From Bacteroidaceae bacterium (GTDB lineage: Bacteria; Bacteroidota; Bacteroidia; Bacteroidales; Bacteroidaceae), in NCBI GenBank assembly GCA_017622815.1, contig JAGAQH010000002.1, positions 1 to 64,000 of the forward strand: 64,000 nucleotides of DNA, read 5' to 3'. The position numbers and the translations under genes are program-made. This document shows positions 52,989 through 61,347 of this stretch, piece by piece (the stretch's first letter is position 1; the number at the start of each line of letters is the position of its first letter). Below the pieces are notes generated by a model. That model was given only the letters and a program-made list of their open reading frames with translations, did not search any database and was not told the origin of the DNA.

Positions 52989-55295
52989 ATGAAGAATAAA
53001 CTGATTATGACACTCTTGCTGTTCACTTCGACAAGTGCAATGGCTCAGAACGTGACGGGCAGGGTCGTGGACGAGAACAACTCGCCCCTCAACTTCGTGA
53101 ATGTAATCCTGTTGAAAGCGGACTCCAGCTTTATTGCGGGAACTGTGACTGATGAAAACGGAGTGTTCGTGCTCTGCGAGCAGAACGGCACTCCCAGAAT
53201 CTTGAAGTTGTCATCTGTCGGGTATGTCAATCAAGTGCTTGATATACCGCCCACAGGGGACCTTGGTGTGATTTCACTCAGACCTGACACCGTAATGATT
53301 GGCGAGGTGGTGGTAAAATCGAGCCGACCCGTCACAGCGATTAAAGGAGATGCTCTTGTGACGAATGTGGCTGGTTCGCAGCTGGAACATGCAGGAACGG
53401 CCAACGATGTGCTGACACAAGTGCCGATGGTTCTCGGACGTGACGGTAACTTTCAAGTCTTTGGCAAGGGTACTCCGGCGATTTACATCAACGGACGCGA
53501 AGTTCTGGATATGGCACAACTGTCACAGTTGAACTCGGCAGACATCAAGAATGTCGAGGTAATCACAAATCCTGGGGCGAAGTATAATGCTACGGTGAAA
53601 TCAGTGATACGCATCCGGACAAAGAGACCGCAAGGAGACGGCTTCAGCGGTACGATACGCACACAGGGCGTTGTGCAGAAATTCTTTCGCAGCGTTGACC
53701 AAGCAAATTTCAAATTCCGCACTGGCGGTTTGGAACTGTTTGGGAACTTCGGCTACTTGGGCGGAAAATTCCCAAGCAGCACCAGCGTTGATATGCTGAC
53801 GCAATCATCCGTCGTCTGGAACCAGAAGTTGTTGCAGGACGGACACATGCGTACAAATGAGTTCTTCGGCAAGACAGGCTTCTCCTACATGTTCAATGAC
53901 AGTCATTCCATCGGTGCCTACTATTCCAATGGTTTCACAAAGCAAAAGACTGAACACACGGGAACGAGCCGCATACTGGCCGATGACCTGCTTTATGACA
54001 ACCTGACGATGCAGGGGCATGACAAGAACAACAGCCTACCAAAGCATCATGCCAACCTCTATTATAATGGCGAGCTGGGCAAGCTGGGGATTGACTTCAA
54101 TACGGATTACATGTGGCGCAAGAGTCGCGCTGACAAGTGGAACAACGAGACGAGCGAGAATCAGCAGAACTCTCGGGTAAACTCTCTTGGCGTCAACAGG
54201 AGCCGACTCTTTGCCGAAAAGCTTGTGTTCAGTTATCCGTTCTGGAAGGGAGGCATTGAGTTTGGAGAGGAATACACGACCTCACGTTTCTCTTCCGACT
54301 ATACAACAGATACTGCACTTGTCAATAATGCGACATCAAGAGTTGACGAGAACAACATAGCTGGATTCTTTGAAATCGGTCAGTCGTTTGGCAACTATAA
54401 CGTCAGCGTAGGCATGAGATATGAGCACGTAAAGTTCGACTATCTTGCCAACGGCCAAAAGAAAGAAGACCAGAGCAAGGGCTACAACAACTTTTTCCCC
54501 TCGCTGTCGCTGTCAACAAGAATCAAAGACTTGCAGCTTTCCATGAGCTACACCCACAAGACGCAACGGCCCAGCTATGCTGACCTCGAAGGCACTGTGG
54601 ACTATATCAACAGGTTCACACTTGAGGGCGGCAACCCATTCTTGAAGCAAGAGAAAATACATGCCGTGGAACTGACGGGCGCATGGCACCAGTTCTTCGG
54701 GCAAGTCACCTATACCTACCTGAAAGATCCGATACTGGACACCAGCCGCCCCTATGGGGATGGTGCCGAAGTGAAACTGATAACCAAGGACAACTTTCCT
54801 GAGATTCAAAAGCTCCAGGCCTTTGTGGGTGCCCAGTTCCAGATGGGCATCTGGCAGCCAAAAGTCAACGTGGGAATCATGAAGCAGTGGCTGACAATCG
54901 ACTACATCAATGAGCGTAAGAGCCTCGATAATCCTATCGGGCTGTTCCAGTTCCAAAATGCCATCCACCTGCCTTACGACGCATGGCTTAATGTCGATAT
55001 GCAATGGATGACAGCCGGAAACGACGACAATACGCGGCAGGAGGCATCGTCGTACATGAACGTGAAACTTTACAAGGCGTTCTTCCGCAACAGATTCAGT
55101 GTCACGCTCGAAGCAAACGATATCTTCAACAAGGGCAACCGCAACGCCACGCTGCTGAACAAGGATGTCACGGTATATCGATGCAATACCAACAACAACC
55201 GAACATTTATGCTCACCCTCCAGTATTCCTTCAACTCGACCCGCGACAGGTACAGAGGACAGGGGGCTGGAACGAATGAAATGAACCGTTTCTAG
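52989..55295 (+). CDS. Outer-membrane beta-barrel of OMP_b-brl_3 type (paralogue C, no STN)
   Basis: 768 residues. Signal peptide KNKLIMTLLLFTSTSAMAQ. A carboxypeptidase-regulatory-like domain (~20-95, VTGRVVDENNSPLNFVNVIL) is followed by the plug (ANDVLTQVPMVLGRDGNFQV, TPAIYINGREVLDMAQLSQL, KNVEVITNPGAKYNATVKSV). The barrel ends DRYRGQGAGTNEMNRF. The plug and the C-terminus resemble paralogue B, so the two share a barrel ancestor, but the N-terminal STN module is absent. It lies 116 bp after B and may have its own promoter; the spacer shows no clear one. Confidence 0.9.
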   Translation: MKNKLIMTLLLFTSTSAMAQNVTGRVVDENNSPLNFVNVILLKADSSFIAGTVTDENGVFVLCEQNGTPRILKLSSVGYVNQVLDIPPTGDLGVISLRPDTVMIGEVVVKSSRPVTAIKGDALVTNVAGSQLEHAGTANDVLTQVPMVLGRDGNFQVFGKGTPAIYINGREVLDMAQLSQLNSADIKNVEVITNPGAKYNATVKSVIRIRTKRPQGDGFSGTIRTQGVVQKFFRSVDQANFKFRTGGLELFGNFGYLGGKFPSSTSVDMLTQSSVVWNQKLLQDGHMRTNEFFGKTGFSYMFNDSHSIGAYYSNGFTKQKTEHTGTSRILADDLLYDNLTMQGHDKNNSLPKHHANLYYNGELGKLGIDFNTDYMWRKSRADKWNNETSENQQNSRVNSLGVNRSRLFAEKLVFSYPFWKGGIEFGEEYTTSRFSSDYTTDTALVNNATSRVDENNIAGFFEIGQSFGNYNVSVGMRYEHVKFDYLANGQKKEDQSKGYNNFFPSLSLSTRIKDLQLSMSYTHKTQRPSYADLEGTVDYINRFTLEGGNPFLKQEKIHAVELTGAWHQFFGQVTYTYLKDPILDTSRPYGDGAEVKLITKDNFPEIQKLQAFVGAQFQMGIWQPKVNVGIMKQWLTIDYINERKSLDNPIGLFQFQNAIHLPYDAWLNVDMQWMTAGNDDNTRQEASSYMNVKLYKAFFRNRFSVTLEANDIFNKGNRNATLLNKDVTVYRCNTNNNRTFMLTLQYSFNSTRDRYRGQGAGTNEMNRF

Positions 55296-55307
55296 ACATT
55301 CACGAAT

Positions 55308-55634
55308 ATGAAAAAATTAATATCCATTATCATCTTGGCAGTTGTGGGCACGAAAGCCATCGCAAAGCCTCACTGCCAGAATTTCAATAACTATGACGAC
55401 CGCGTGACCATCACGTTTACGGATGACAAGGTCGGCAAGCGGTACGATGTTACCGACGTAGTGTTTATTCCATCTTTCTTTGGTGGTAAACTATCAGCAA
55501 CATCGGTAAAGGTCACCATCAAGGACGGGGTAGCCACTGTTGTTCTTACCTTTCCCCACGTCATTCACTTCTCAAATCCCAAAGTAACGCTGAAGGTAAA
55601 CGGCAAGAAGGCGAGATTTGACGTGTGCCAGTAG
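55308..55634 (+). CDS. Small secreted protein, unknown
   Basis: 108 residues. Signal peptide KKLISIIILAVVGTKAIA, then a ~90-residue beta-rich domain with HCQNFNNYDDRVTITFTDDK and KVTIKDGVATVVLTFPHVIH, ending ARFDVCQ. Two cysteines (near residue 23 and 107) could form a disulphide closing the domain. It lies 12 bp after the barrel gene, so it is probably in the same transcript and may be a periplasmic or surface partner. Not recognised as a known family. Confidence 0.7.
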   Translation: MKKLISIIILAVVGTKAIAKPHCQNFNNYDDRVTITFTDDKVGKRYDVTDVVFIPSFFGGKLSATSVKVTIKDGVATVVLTFPHVIHFSNPKVTLKVNGKKARFDVCQ

Positions 55635-55734
55635 GAAGTTGTTTTGTAATATCACAGTAAAGGTAATATATGCACATTATCTTTAGGGCGGAATAATGTA
55701 AAATTAGACAAATCGGAAATTAAATACTCTTATT

Positions 55735-55926
55735 ATGAAGAAATATATTCGCAAGGCTTTGATATTGTTTGTAGCATGTATTGTACTATACGCTACATTG
55801 GATTTCATATTTCGCGAGCTAAGACCTGTAACCTATTATCTAGGTCAAGGAGTCGTTTTTACGGCTTTAGTAATTGTTCTCGACTATTTTGAGGATAAGC
55901 GCCGTAACTCAAAGAAGAACAGGTAG
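55735..55926 (+). CDS. Small two-helix membrane protein (63 aa)
   Basis: 63 residues: basic start MKKYIRK, helix ALILFVACIVLYATLDFIF, a short polar turn RELRPVTYYLG, helix QGVVFTALVIVLDYF, and a strongly basic tail DKRRNSKKNR. Both ends would face the cytoplasm. It is one of three similar-sized two-helix proteins in this island. Function unknown; small immunity-type membrane proteins have this layout. Confidence 0.65.
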   Translation: MKKYIRKALILFVACIVLYATLDFIFRELRPVTYYLGQGVVFTALVIVLDYFEDKRRNSKKNR

Positions 55927-55978
55927 TCATTTCAAGAAGAAGCAGAATTAAATCCCAATTTCCACAACAAGCCATCTA

Positions 55979-56776
55979 ATGAAAAAGGTAATATTCATCC
56001 TGTTTGCTCTTGTTTTGTTTTCGTGCCGCCAATCATCAAACCAGTCGGCCTCGGAATCATCTGCAAGTGATTCTGTAGAATTAAAGAAGCAGGATGCATG
56101 GGAATCGGCACACAGGCTTGACAGTGCTGAAGCCCTACTGGCGGAGGAAGGGAATGAGCATGATGCTGAGGCATCCGCTTCCAACAAACCTGCGAGGCAA
56201 TACAGTGAGCATGATCTGAATGCCATCATGGACACGATTGGACAGCGACTTGGCAAATGCAAAGAGCTGGCGGGTTGTATCAGCAGTTATTGTGCGGTGA
56301 CTAACGGCATAGAGGTGAACTTCATCTATAACACCGCAGAACGCCGTCGCCTGTTCCGCCAGAAAGTCTATGATGCACCCATTCTGAAATTTGTAGGGCC
56401 CGAATCTCCAATACGAATGTCAAAGACTGGTGTAAGCGATACGCTGGGCATCAGTATTCGTCCCACCAAAGATGTTTTCCCTCTTACAGCCGAAGACGTA
56501 ACCTTCATCTTGAGGAACAACAGCAACAATGAACTGACTTGTGGCGAACATTGCGAGATAGCATTTCTTGATTCGGAAGGAGTCTGGCGCAAACTGCCCC
56601 GAAACGAGATGTTCAATGACATTGGCTATGAGGTGCGGCCTTACGGGAGCAGAACAGTCATCGGCAAACTTAGTCCCAAGGCATTCCCCACGCCAGCCAC
56701 CCGCTACCGTTTCTTCTATCCCATCACGCATAACGGGAAGAACATTATGCTCATAGCAGAATATGAAATGAGATGA
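55979..56776 (+). CDS. Lipoprotein with C-terminal Ig-like domain
   Basis: 265 residues. Lipobox in IFILFALVLFSCRQSS (Cys at about residue 17). Residues ~20-75 are a Ser/Glu/Ala-rich stretch. The second half (about 150-265) reads like an immunoglobulin-type bacterial domain: KDVFPLTAEDVTFILRNNSN, GEHCEIAFLDSEGVWRKLPR and YRFFYPITHNGKNIMLIAEY. This resembles the Big_14-like Ig fold, though the call is by eye. It probably faces the periplasm or surface. Not otherwise recognised. Confidence 0.7.
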   Translation: MKKVIFILFALVLFSCRQSSNQSASESSASDSVELKKQDAWESAHRLDSAEALLAEEGNEHDAEASASNKPARQYSEHDLNAIMDTIGQRLGKCKELAGCISSYCAVTNGIEVNFIYNTAERRRLFRQKVYDAPILKFVGPESPIRMSKTGVSDTLGISIRPTKDVFPLTAEDVTFILRNNSNNELTCGEHCEIAFLDSEGVWRKLPRNEMFNDIGYEVRPYGSRTVIGKLSPKAFPTPATRYRFFYPITHNGKNIMLIAEYEMR

Positions 56777-56872
56777 CATGGGAGGTCAGGGGTGCTACTA
56801 CTATCCTTGCAGTACAATAAAAGCAGCAGGGTTTCCGTTTATATTTATGGATATAACTTAAAATAAAATATA

Positions 56873-57508
56873 ATGAAGAGAAACGTTATCATATTAGCAA
56901 TGCTTGCAATGCCGTTGATTGGCAATGCACAACGAGAAGTAGGTAGTTGGACACTGACACCAAAAGTTGGTATCAACATCGCCAAGTTGACAGATCCGGA
57001 CATCTATGTCGGCATTGACGGGGAGAAAATGGAATACACCAGCAAGGCTGGGCTTGTGGCTGGTGCAGAATTAGAGTATCAGCTGCGCGAAAGGTTCAGC
57101 CTGTCGGGTGGACTCCTTTATTCCAACCAGGGAACGAAGATGAAAGACAATTCACAATTCCATAACTCTTCATCCACGCTGCATTACCTTAATATCCCCT
57201 TGACGGCAAACTTCTACATCACTCCCGACTTTGCCTTTCACTTGGGCTTACAGCCAGGCTTTGCACTGAAGAAGCACATCGATGAAGAAATGCTTGATGA
57301 ACATGGCAACTGGACTGTGACATCGAGCGATGACACCTGGTTCAAGACCTTTGACCTCAGCATCCCTATTGGCCTGTCGTACACGATAGGTGCCATACGG
57401 ATAGATGCCCGCTATAACCTCGGTCTGACGAACGCTACAAAAATTGATGCAGTCAAGATTCACAACAGGGTCGTTCAGTTGACCGTTGGGTACAGATTTG
57501 AGCTATAA
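56873..57508 (+). CDS. Small outer-membrane beta-barrel (porin-like, OMP_b-brl_2 type)
   Basis: 211 residues. Signal peptide KRNVIILAMLAMPLIGNAQ, then alternating strands: LTPKVGINIAKLTD, AGLVAGAELEYQLRERFSLS, LHYLNIPLTANFYITPDFAF, ending with VQLTVGYRFEL (aromatic last residue region). This matches the small barrel family widespread in Bacteroidetes, of unknown substrate. It lies 18 bp before the next ORF. Confidence 0.85.
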   Translation: MKRNVIILAMLAMPLIGNAQREVGSWTLTPKVGINIAKLTDPDIYVGIDGEKMEYTSKAGLVAGAELEYQLRERFSLSGGLLYSNQGTKMKDNSQFHNSSSTLHYLNIPLTANFYITPDFAFHLGLQPGFALKKHIDEEMLDEHGNWTVTSSDDTWFKTFDLSIPIGLSYTIGAIRIDARYNLGLTNATKIDAVKIHNRVVQLTVGYRFEL

Positions 57509-57591
57509 CAAGGAATAGCCAAGATATGAAGAAAACCATCATCACCTTCCTAAATGTTGTGCAACACGCGTTTTTAATTAAAAAAGGAACG

Positions 57592-58473
57592 ATGAAATAT
57601 TCTCTTGTCATTATCTTCGCAACGTCACTGCTGGCTGCCTGTTCCAACAATGACGAAATCACTGTGACCCCTGACCATCCTCACACGTACCTCAATACAG
57701 GAAAACTACTCTCAATGGACGGCGGTAACGAGCACCTCGCATTTTCCTACGACTCAGAGGGAAGGGTCGCCTTTGCAGAACGAGTTGATTCCGGGTCGTT
57801 CCTTGTGAAGCAGCAAGCCGATTACCTCTACGACAATAATTGCATCTACGTCACGTTCCGGGAGTTCGCCCAACTACCAAACGGTGAGCACGATTCCAAC
57901 TATACACGCGATTTCTGCCATTACGACACTCTCTTTCTTGCCAATGGAAGGGTAGACAGCTTGGCTGGCCATAGACCGTCATCAAGACATGTGCAAGCGA
58001 ACCGATTCTTTTTCAAGTTCCACTACAACGAGCAGGGCCAACTCATCTCCATAAGGAACGACAACTTCAATTATATTTATCAGGACAAAATAAATGAAAC
58101 GCCTTGGTACACGGAACTATACACGCTGGAATGGCATGACGGGAACATCATGAGACGAACCTGCACCATTCCACAGCAAAAGAAGACGATGATATGGAAC
58201 TATTGCTATTCTGAATTGGTTGGCACAATGCCAGGCAGCGACCCCAGAGGCATCTTATTCGACCTCATGCCGCTCTTCTCTACTGGTTTCTTTGGTTTCG
58301 AACCGTACAACTTGCCATTAAGCATAGAATCTGACGAGATTAAAGAGCAGATAGGCTATTTGCTTGACGAGCAGCAAATGGTCTTTCATGTGAAATCTAC
58401 AGTTAACTTATCTGATGGATTACCACAACTATTTGACTATCAAATCAAGTGGCAGAGTTCGTCCGTTCATTAG
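57592..58473 (+). CDS. Lipoprotein, unknown
   Basis: 293 residues from the ATG at 57592 (MKYSLVIIFATSLLAACSNN), a lipoprotein signal with Cys at residue 17. An in-frame ATG at 57526 would add 22 residues before the signal, so it is less likely. The body reads as a beta-rich protein with YDSEGRVAF, NGRVDSL and YNEQGQLISIRNDNFNY, the pattern seen in DUF4595/DUF5032-like repeats of short two-strand units. No catalytic motif. Position between the small barrel and a membrane mini-protein fits an envelope role. Confidence 0.7.
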   Translation: MKYSLVIIFATSLLAACSNNDEITVTPDHPHTYLNTGKLLSMDGGNEHLAFSYDSEGRVAFAERVDSGSFLVKQQADYLYDNNCIYVTFREFAQLPNGEHDSNYTRDFCHYDTLFLANGRVDSLAGHRPSSRHVQANRFFFKFHYNEQGQLISIRNDNFNYIYQDKINETPWYTELYTLEWHDGNIMRRTCTIPQQKKTMIWNYCYSELVGTMPGSDPRGILFDLMPLFSTGFFGFEPYNLPLSIESDEIKEQIGYLLDEQQMVFHVKSTVNLSDGLPQLFDYQIKWQSSSVH

Positions 58474-58535
58474 GCATAAATTTTAATTGCAGGATATGAG
58501 ATGAGGTGGGAAGACATAGGTTAGTAATATTAGAA

Positions 58536-58733
58536 ATGACATTTATGAAACATTGGGGAACTATATTAAATTTCGTGCTCTTTGCATTTATCTGTTTGAT
58601 TATATGCATAGCAGTGTGGATGTTGAGTGGCGACATTCAGAATTGGATGAAACTTGTCATTTATGCCATAACATTTGCAATACTTTTCCCTCTTATCCGT
58701 TATATCCGAAAGAACAAGATTTATAAGATATGA
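58536..58733 (+). CDS. Small two-helix membrane protein (65 aa)
   Basis: 65 residues from ATG 58536 (or 62 from the ATG at 58545). Helix ILNFVLFAFICLIICIAVWM, an acidic turn SGDIQNWM, helix KLVIYAITFAILFPLI, and a basic tail RYIRKNKIYKI. Same design as the proteins at 55735 and 60465. Its stop overlaps the start of the S41 gene (ATGA), so the two are translationally coupled. Function unknown. Confidence 0.65.
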   Translation: MTFMKHWGTILNFVLFAFICLIICIAVWMLSGDIQNWMKLVIYAITFAILFPLIRYIRKNKIYKI

Positions 58734-60349
58734 CACTTCTGAATTACAACAGACGATTCCTATTCCTGCCGACCATGCTATTGGCAGCGACATTCGCATC
58801 GGCACAGATACCAAACGATTCCATCGTGGCTGACTTCCGCTATTTCATCCATCAACTGGAAGCGACACATCCCGACCCGTATACGAACTATGGCGGTAAA
58901 GCGTTCTTTCATCGGGCCGCACATGAAACACTCTGGAGCCTGAAGGACGACAGCGTTACGACTCGCGAGGAACTATGTTGGCGCATCCGAGCATTCCTCG
59001 CACCATTGAGGGACGGACACACGCAAATCCATTATCCGGAGACACAAGGCTCATTCTCACTTGTTCCCATCCGTTTCAAGGCTGTTGGTGACGGTTTGTT
59101 CATCCGTCGATTGCCGGATGAACATCAGCAACTGATAGGCAGCAGGCTTGTCGGCATCGAAAATGTCCAGACGAAAGACCTTTGTGAAGAAATGATGAAG
59201 ATATACCCTGCGGAGAATGAAATCGGCAAGTTGGCAAACATCTGTGGGCACGTACACCAGCCCGTCGTTCTTGGCAGAATAATTCCCGGTCTTCGACAAG
59301 ACACGATTACCTATCATCTAATGACTCCAGAAGGAAATACAGTCTGCTTGCCGTTACCGCTCATTTCTGTAGAGCAATGGAAGGAATGGAACAACGGGCA
59401 AATGGTACAGGAGAATCGCTTTCCGACGGAAAATCTGACTTACACCTTCACCGACAAGCAGAAGTACACCATGTACTTCCGCTCGACCAGCATTATGGCT
59501 CGTGACAATATAGAATATATGTATCAGGCTGGGATGAACTACTACGATGACCTGAAATATTGCTATGACAAGGTGTACCACCGACCTATGCCCTCCGACA
59601 CCCTCAAAGCCATCGCCAGCCTGCCGTCGTTCTCAGAAGAATTTGAGAAGATGCTCCAGCAGATGAAGCGTAACAAGAGTGAAAACCTGATTATCGACCT
59701 CAGAGGCAACGGCGGAGGATGGACGCCCATCACTTACCCCACACTCTATCAGTTGTGGGGCGACGGCTATCTGCAAAAGAACTTCCAGAACTATCTCTAT
59801 CGTCTGCTATCACCACTCTATATGCAGAAAATCAACACGACACTCGAACAGTTCAATGCCCGTTATCACACGAACTATGAGTTTGGCGATTACACCTTCT
59901 ATGAGAGCGACGAGAAGACGCAGGCTGTCACAGACGAAACCCGCACACGTTTCGTTAGCAACAGCATGAGTTGCATTCAAGACAAACTCGCCAAGCAGAA
60001 CGGCCAACCCGTCTATACACCCAAGCATATTTATGTGCTGGCCGATGCCGACACGTATAGCGCAGCCTTTCATTACATGTTCTATCTTTGGAAGATGGGG
60101 GCGAAGATTGTCGGTGTTCCCAGCAGTCAGGCACAAAACACCTACATGGAAGTGACGCAGTTCACACTACCACGAACAAGGCTCGAAGGTTCCATATCCA
60201 ACTCTATGCAGCTGTTCCTTTCTGCCGATGATCCTTGTGCCAAGCAGTTGATTCCTGACATCCTGCTGACGTATGATGACTATAAGCGTTACAACTTCGA
60301 CAGTCAAGCCGAAGTGCTTTATCTTCTTGATTACATAAAAGCGCAATGA
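58730..60349 (+). CDS. S41-family (C-terminal-processing-like) serine protease, secreted
   Basis: 539 residues. Signal peptide RRFLFLPTMLLAATFASAQ. Family marks are HPDPYTNYGG and LAPLRDGHTQIHYPE near the N-terminus, LIIDLRGNGGGWTPITYPTL (~315), and the catalytic serine in YVLADADTYSAAFHYMFYLW (Ser near residue 445). GAKIVGVPSSQAQNTYMEV follows, which fits the S41 active-site loop. A PDZ domain, usual in CtpA, is not clear. It would act in the periplasm or at the surface. It is the only catalytic enzyme among the island's envelope genes, so it may process one of the small secreted products. Confidence 0.88.
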   Translation: MTLLNYNRRFLFLPTMLLAATFASAQIPNDSIVADFRYFIHQLEATHPDPYTNYGGKAFFHRAAHETLWSLKDDSVTTREELCWRIRAFLAPLRDGHTQIHYPETQGSFSLVPIRFKAVGDGLFIRRLPDEHQQLIGSRLVGIENVQTKDLCEEMMKIYPAENEIGKLANICGHVHQPVVLGRIIPGLRQDTITYHLMTPEGNTVCLPLPLISVEQWKEWNNGQMVQENRFPTENLTYTFTDKQKYTMYFRSTSIMARDNIEYMYQAGMNYYDDLKYCYDKVYHRPMPSDTLKAIASLPSFSEEFEKMLQQMKRNKSENLIIDLRGNGGGWTPITYPTLYQLWGDGYLQKNFQNYLYRLLSPLYMQKINTTLEQFNARYHTNYEFGDYTFYESDEKTQAVTDETRTRFVSNSMSCIQDKLAKQNGQPVYTPKHIYVLADADTYSAAFHYMFYLWKMGAKIVGVPSSQAQNTYMEVTQFTLPRTRLEGSISNSMQLFLSADDPCAKQLIPDILLTYDDYKRYNFDSQAEVLYLLDYIKAQ

Positions 60350-60438
60350 AACAAGCAAAACTTCTCTTTCTCCTGATTGCCGCTCTCGTATTCGCCTTAT
60401 GTCGTCCATTGAGAACAGCGACGAGGTGGGTGGTATAA
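60346..60438 (+). pseudogene. Possible frameshifted mini-lipoprotein (30 codons)
   Basis: Starts inside the S41 stop (ATGA) and reads MKQAKLLFLLIAALVFALCR before ending after RTATRWVV. The start is a good lipoprotein signal (LVFALC). If one base were gained or lost at the C/R point, the other frame would give SSIENSDEVGGISRGK (stop at 60452), a more natural continuation. So this may be a damaged small lipoprotein gene. It could also be a genuine short peptide. Confidence 0.4.
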
Positions 60439-60464
60439 GTAGAGGAAAGTAAATCACAAGCAAT

Positions 60465-60674
60465 ATGAAAACAATGAAACTCTGGAGAAAAGTCTTGCTA
60501 CAAGCATTATTCTACTTTTGTAGCTTTATGGCAATCATCTGGCTGTTAAACATGGTATTTAGCGACGGCATCGATGATTGGAAAGGAGAAATTATCAAAG
60601 GAAGTCTGTATACAGTGACTATCATCATTTTCAATAACTGGAAGGAAATAAAAGAACATATATGGAAACTATGA
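60465..60674 (+). CDS. Small two-helix membrane protein (69 aa)
   Basis: 69 residues, MKTMKLWRKVLLQAL at the start (an ATG at 60474 is also possible). Helix ALFYFCSFMAIIWLLNMVF, acidic turn SDGIDDWKGE, helix KGSLYTVTIIIFNNW, and a Lys/Glu tail. The third protein of this design in the island. The stop overlaps the ATG of the next gene (ATGA). Its first codons (from MKLWRK) are almost repeated at the start of the next gene. Confidence 0.65.
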   Translation: MKTMKLWRKVLLQALFYFCSFMAIIWLLNMVFSDGIDDWKGEIIKGSLYTVTIIIFNNWKEIKEHIWKL

Positions 60675-61087
60675 AACTCTGGAGAAACATCCTCGTAATG
60701 ACCGCTGCCATGCTCTCCCTCGCCTCTTGCAGCAGCGATGATGACTATAAGTTTGATGCAAGCAAACTGGAAGGAAAGTGGAGAAAAGCCATACGAAGTG
60801 GCATTATGGATGGAGAGACGGTAATATATACTTTCTATTCCGAGAACTGGTATTCTGGTCGCATCGAGCAGCAAGTTTCTGCATGGCCCGAAGAAGGTTG
60901 GAAAACAACTGACCTCAATTATAGGGTTGGAGAAACGGGACACATGAATATCTTTACAGGAAAAACTTACAACGGGGAATCCAAAATCTACCTTGAAGTT
61001 GATGTCCGTAAACTGACTGACTCTGAAATGGTTTGGTACCACACCGATTCCAACGAGGAGATAGCCCGCTTCAAAAGAGAGAAATAA
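60671..61087 (+). CDS. Lipocalin-like lipoprotein
   Basis: 138 residues from the ATG at 60671, chosen because it overlaps the previous stop as ATGA; an ATG at 60662 is also in frame. Lipoprotein signal NILVMTAAMLSLASCSS (Cys near residue 20). The body begins DASKLEGKWRKAIRSG, the LxGKW start of lipocalin-like domains, and continues through beta-rich stretches to EMVWYHTDSNEEIARFKRE. It probably binds a small hydrophobic ligand or is structural; unknown. A terminator follows about 35 bp on. Confidence 0.72.
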   Translation: MKLWRNILVMTAAMLSLASCSSDDDYKFDASKLEGKWRKAIRSGIMDGETVIYTFYSENWYSGRIEQQVSAWPEEGWKTTDLNYRVGETGHMNIFTGKTYNGESKIYLEVDVRKLTDSEMVWYHTDSNEEIARFKREK

Positions 61088-61120
61088 CCGATTTTGGTGA
61101 CAGTACATGAAAGAATAAAC

Positions 61121-61162
61121 CGACTGGCAATAACATATTGTTACTGTCAGTCGTTTTTTTTT
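61121..61162 (+). terminator. Terminator of the island envelope genes
   Basis: CGACTGGCAATAACA and TGTTACTGTCAGTCG pair with two mismatches around three bases, then nine T's (61154-61162). It marks the end of the plus-strand cargo, facing the integrase. Confidence 0.8.
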
Positions 61163-61292
61163 ATTGTAGATTACAGCGTTTCTCACCGCACACCATTTTG
61201 AACGCCTCGTCGATGCCATCTTTGAGGATGACGGGATCCAACGTATAGATGAACGAACAACAGTCAAACAGTGAGCTACAGGTCCAGCCGTT
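61161..61292 (-). pseudogene. Possible gene remnant (minus strand)
   Basis: On the minus strand an open frame of about 43 codons ends at TAA (61163-61161) with DPVILKDGIDEAFKMVCGEK and RCNLQ before the stop. It has no start codon and is cut by an in-frame TGA upstream. It looks like the C-terminal tail of a lost enzyme. Family not recognised; could be chance. Confidence 0.25.
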
Positions 61293-61347
61293 TCACACGA
61301 ATCTCTATCAAATCTTTTGAGTATCGCGAATACTTGTAGTTATCACC

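Noticed and set aside
47781-55295. Polysaccharide utilisation locus
   Set aside because: No SusD-like lipoprotein, glycoside hydrolase or sulfatase accompanies the barrels.
60399-60452. 17-residue peptide MSSIENSDEVGGISRGK as a double-glycine-leader bacteriocin
   Set aside because: Too short, with only five residues after GG, and no peptidase-containing ABC exporter nearby.
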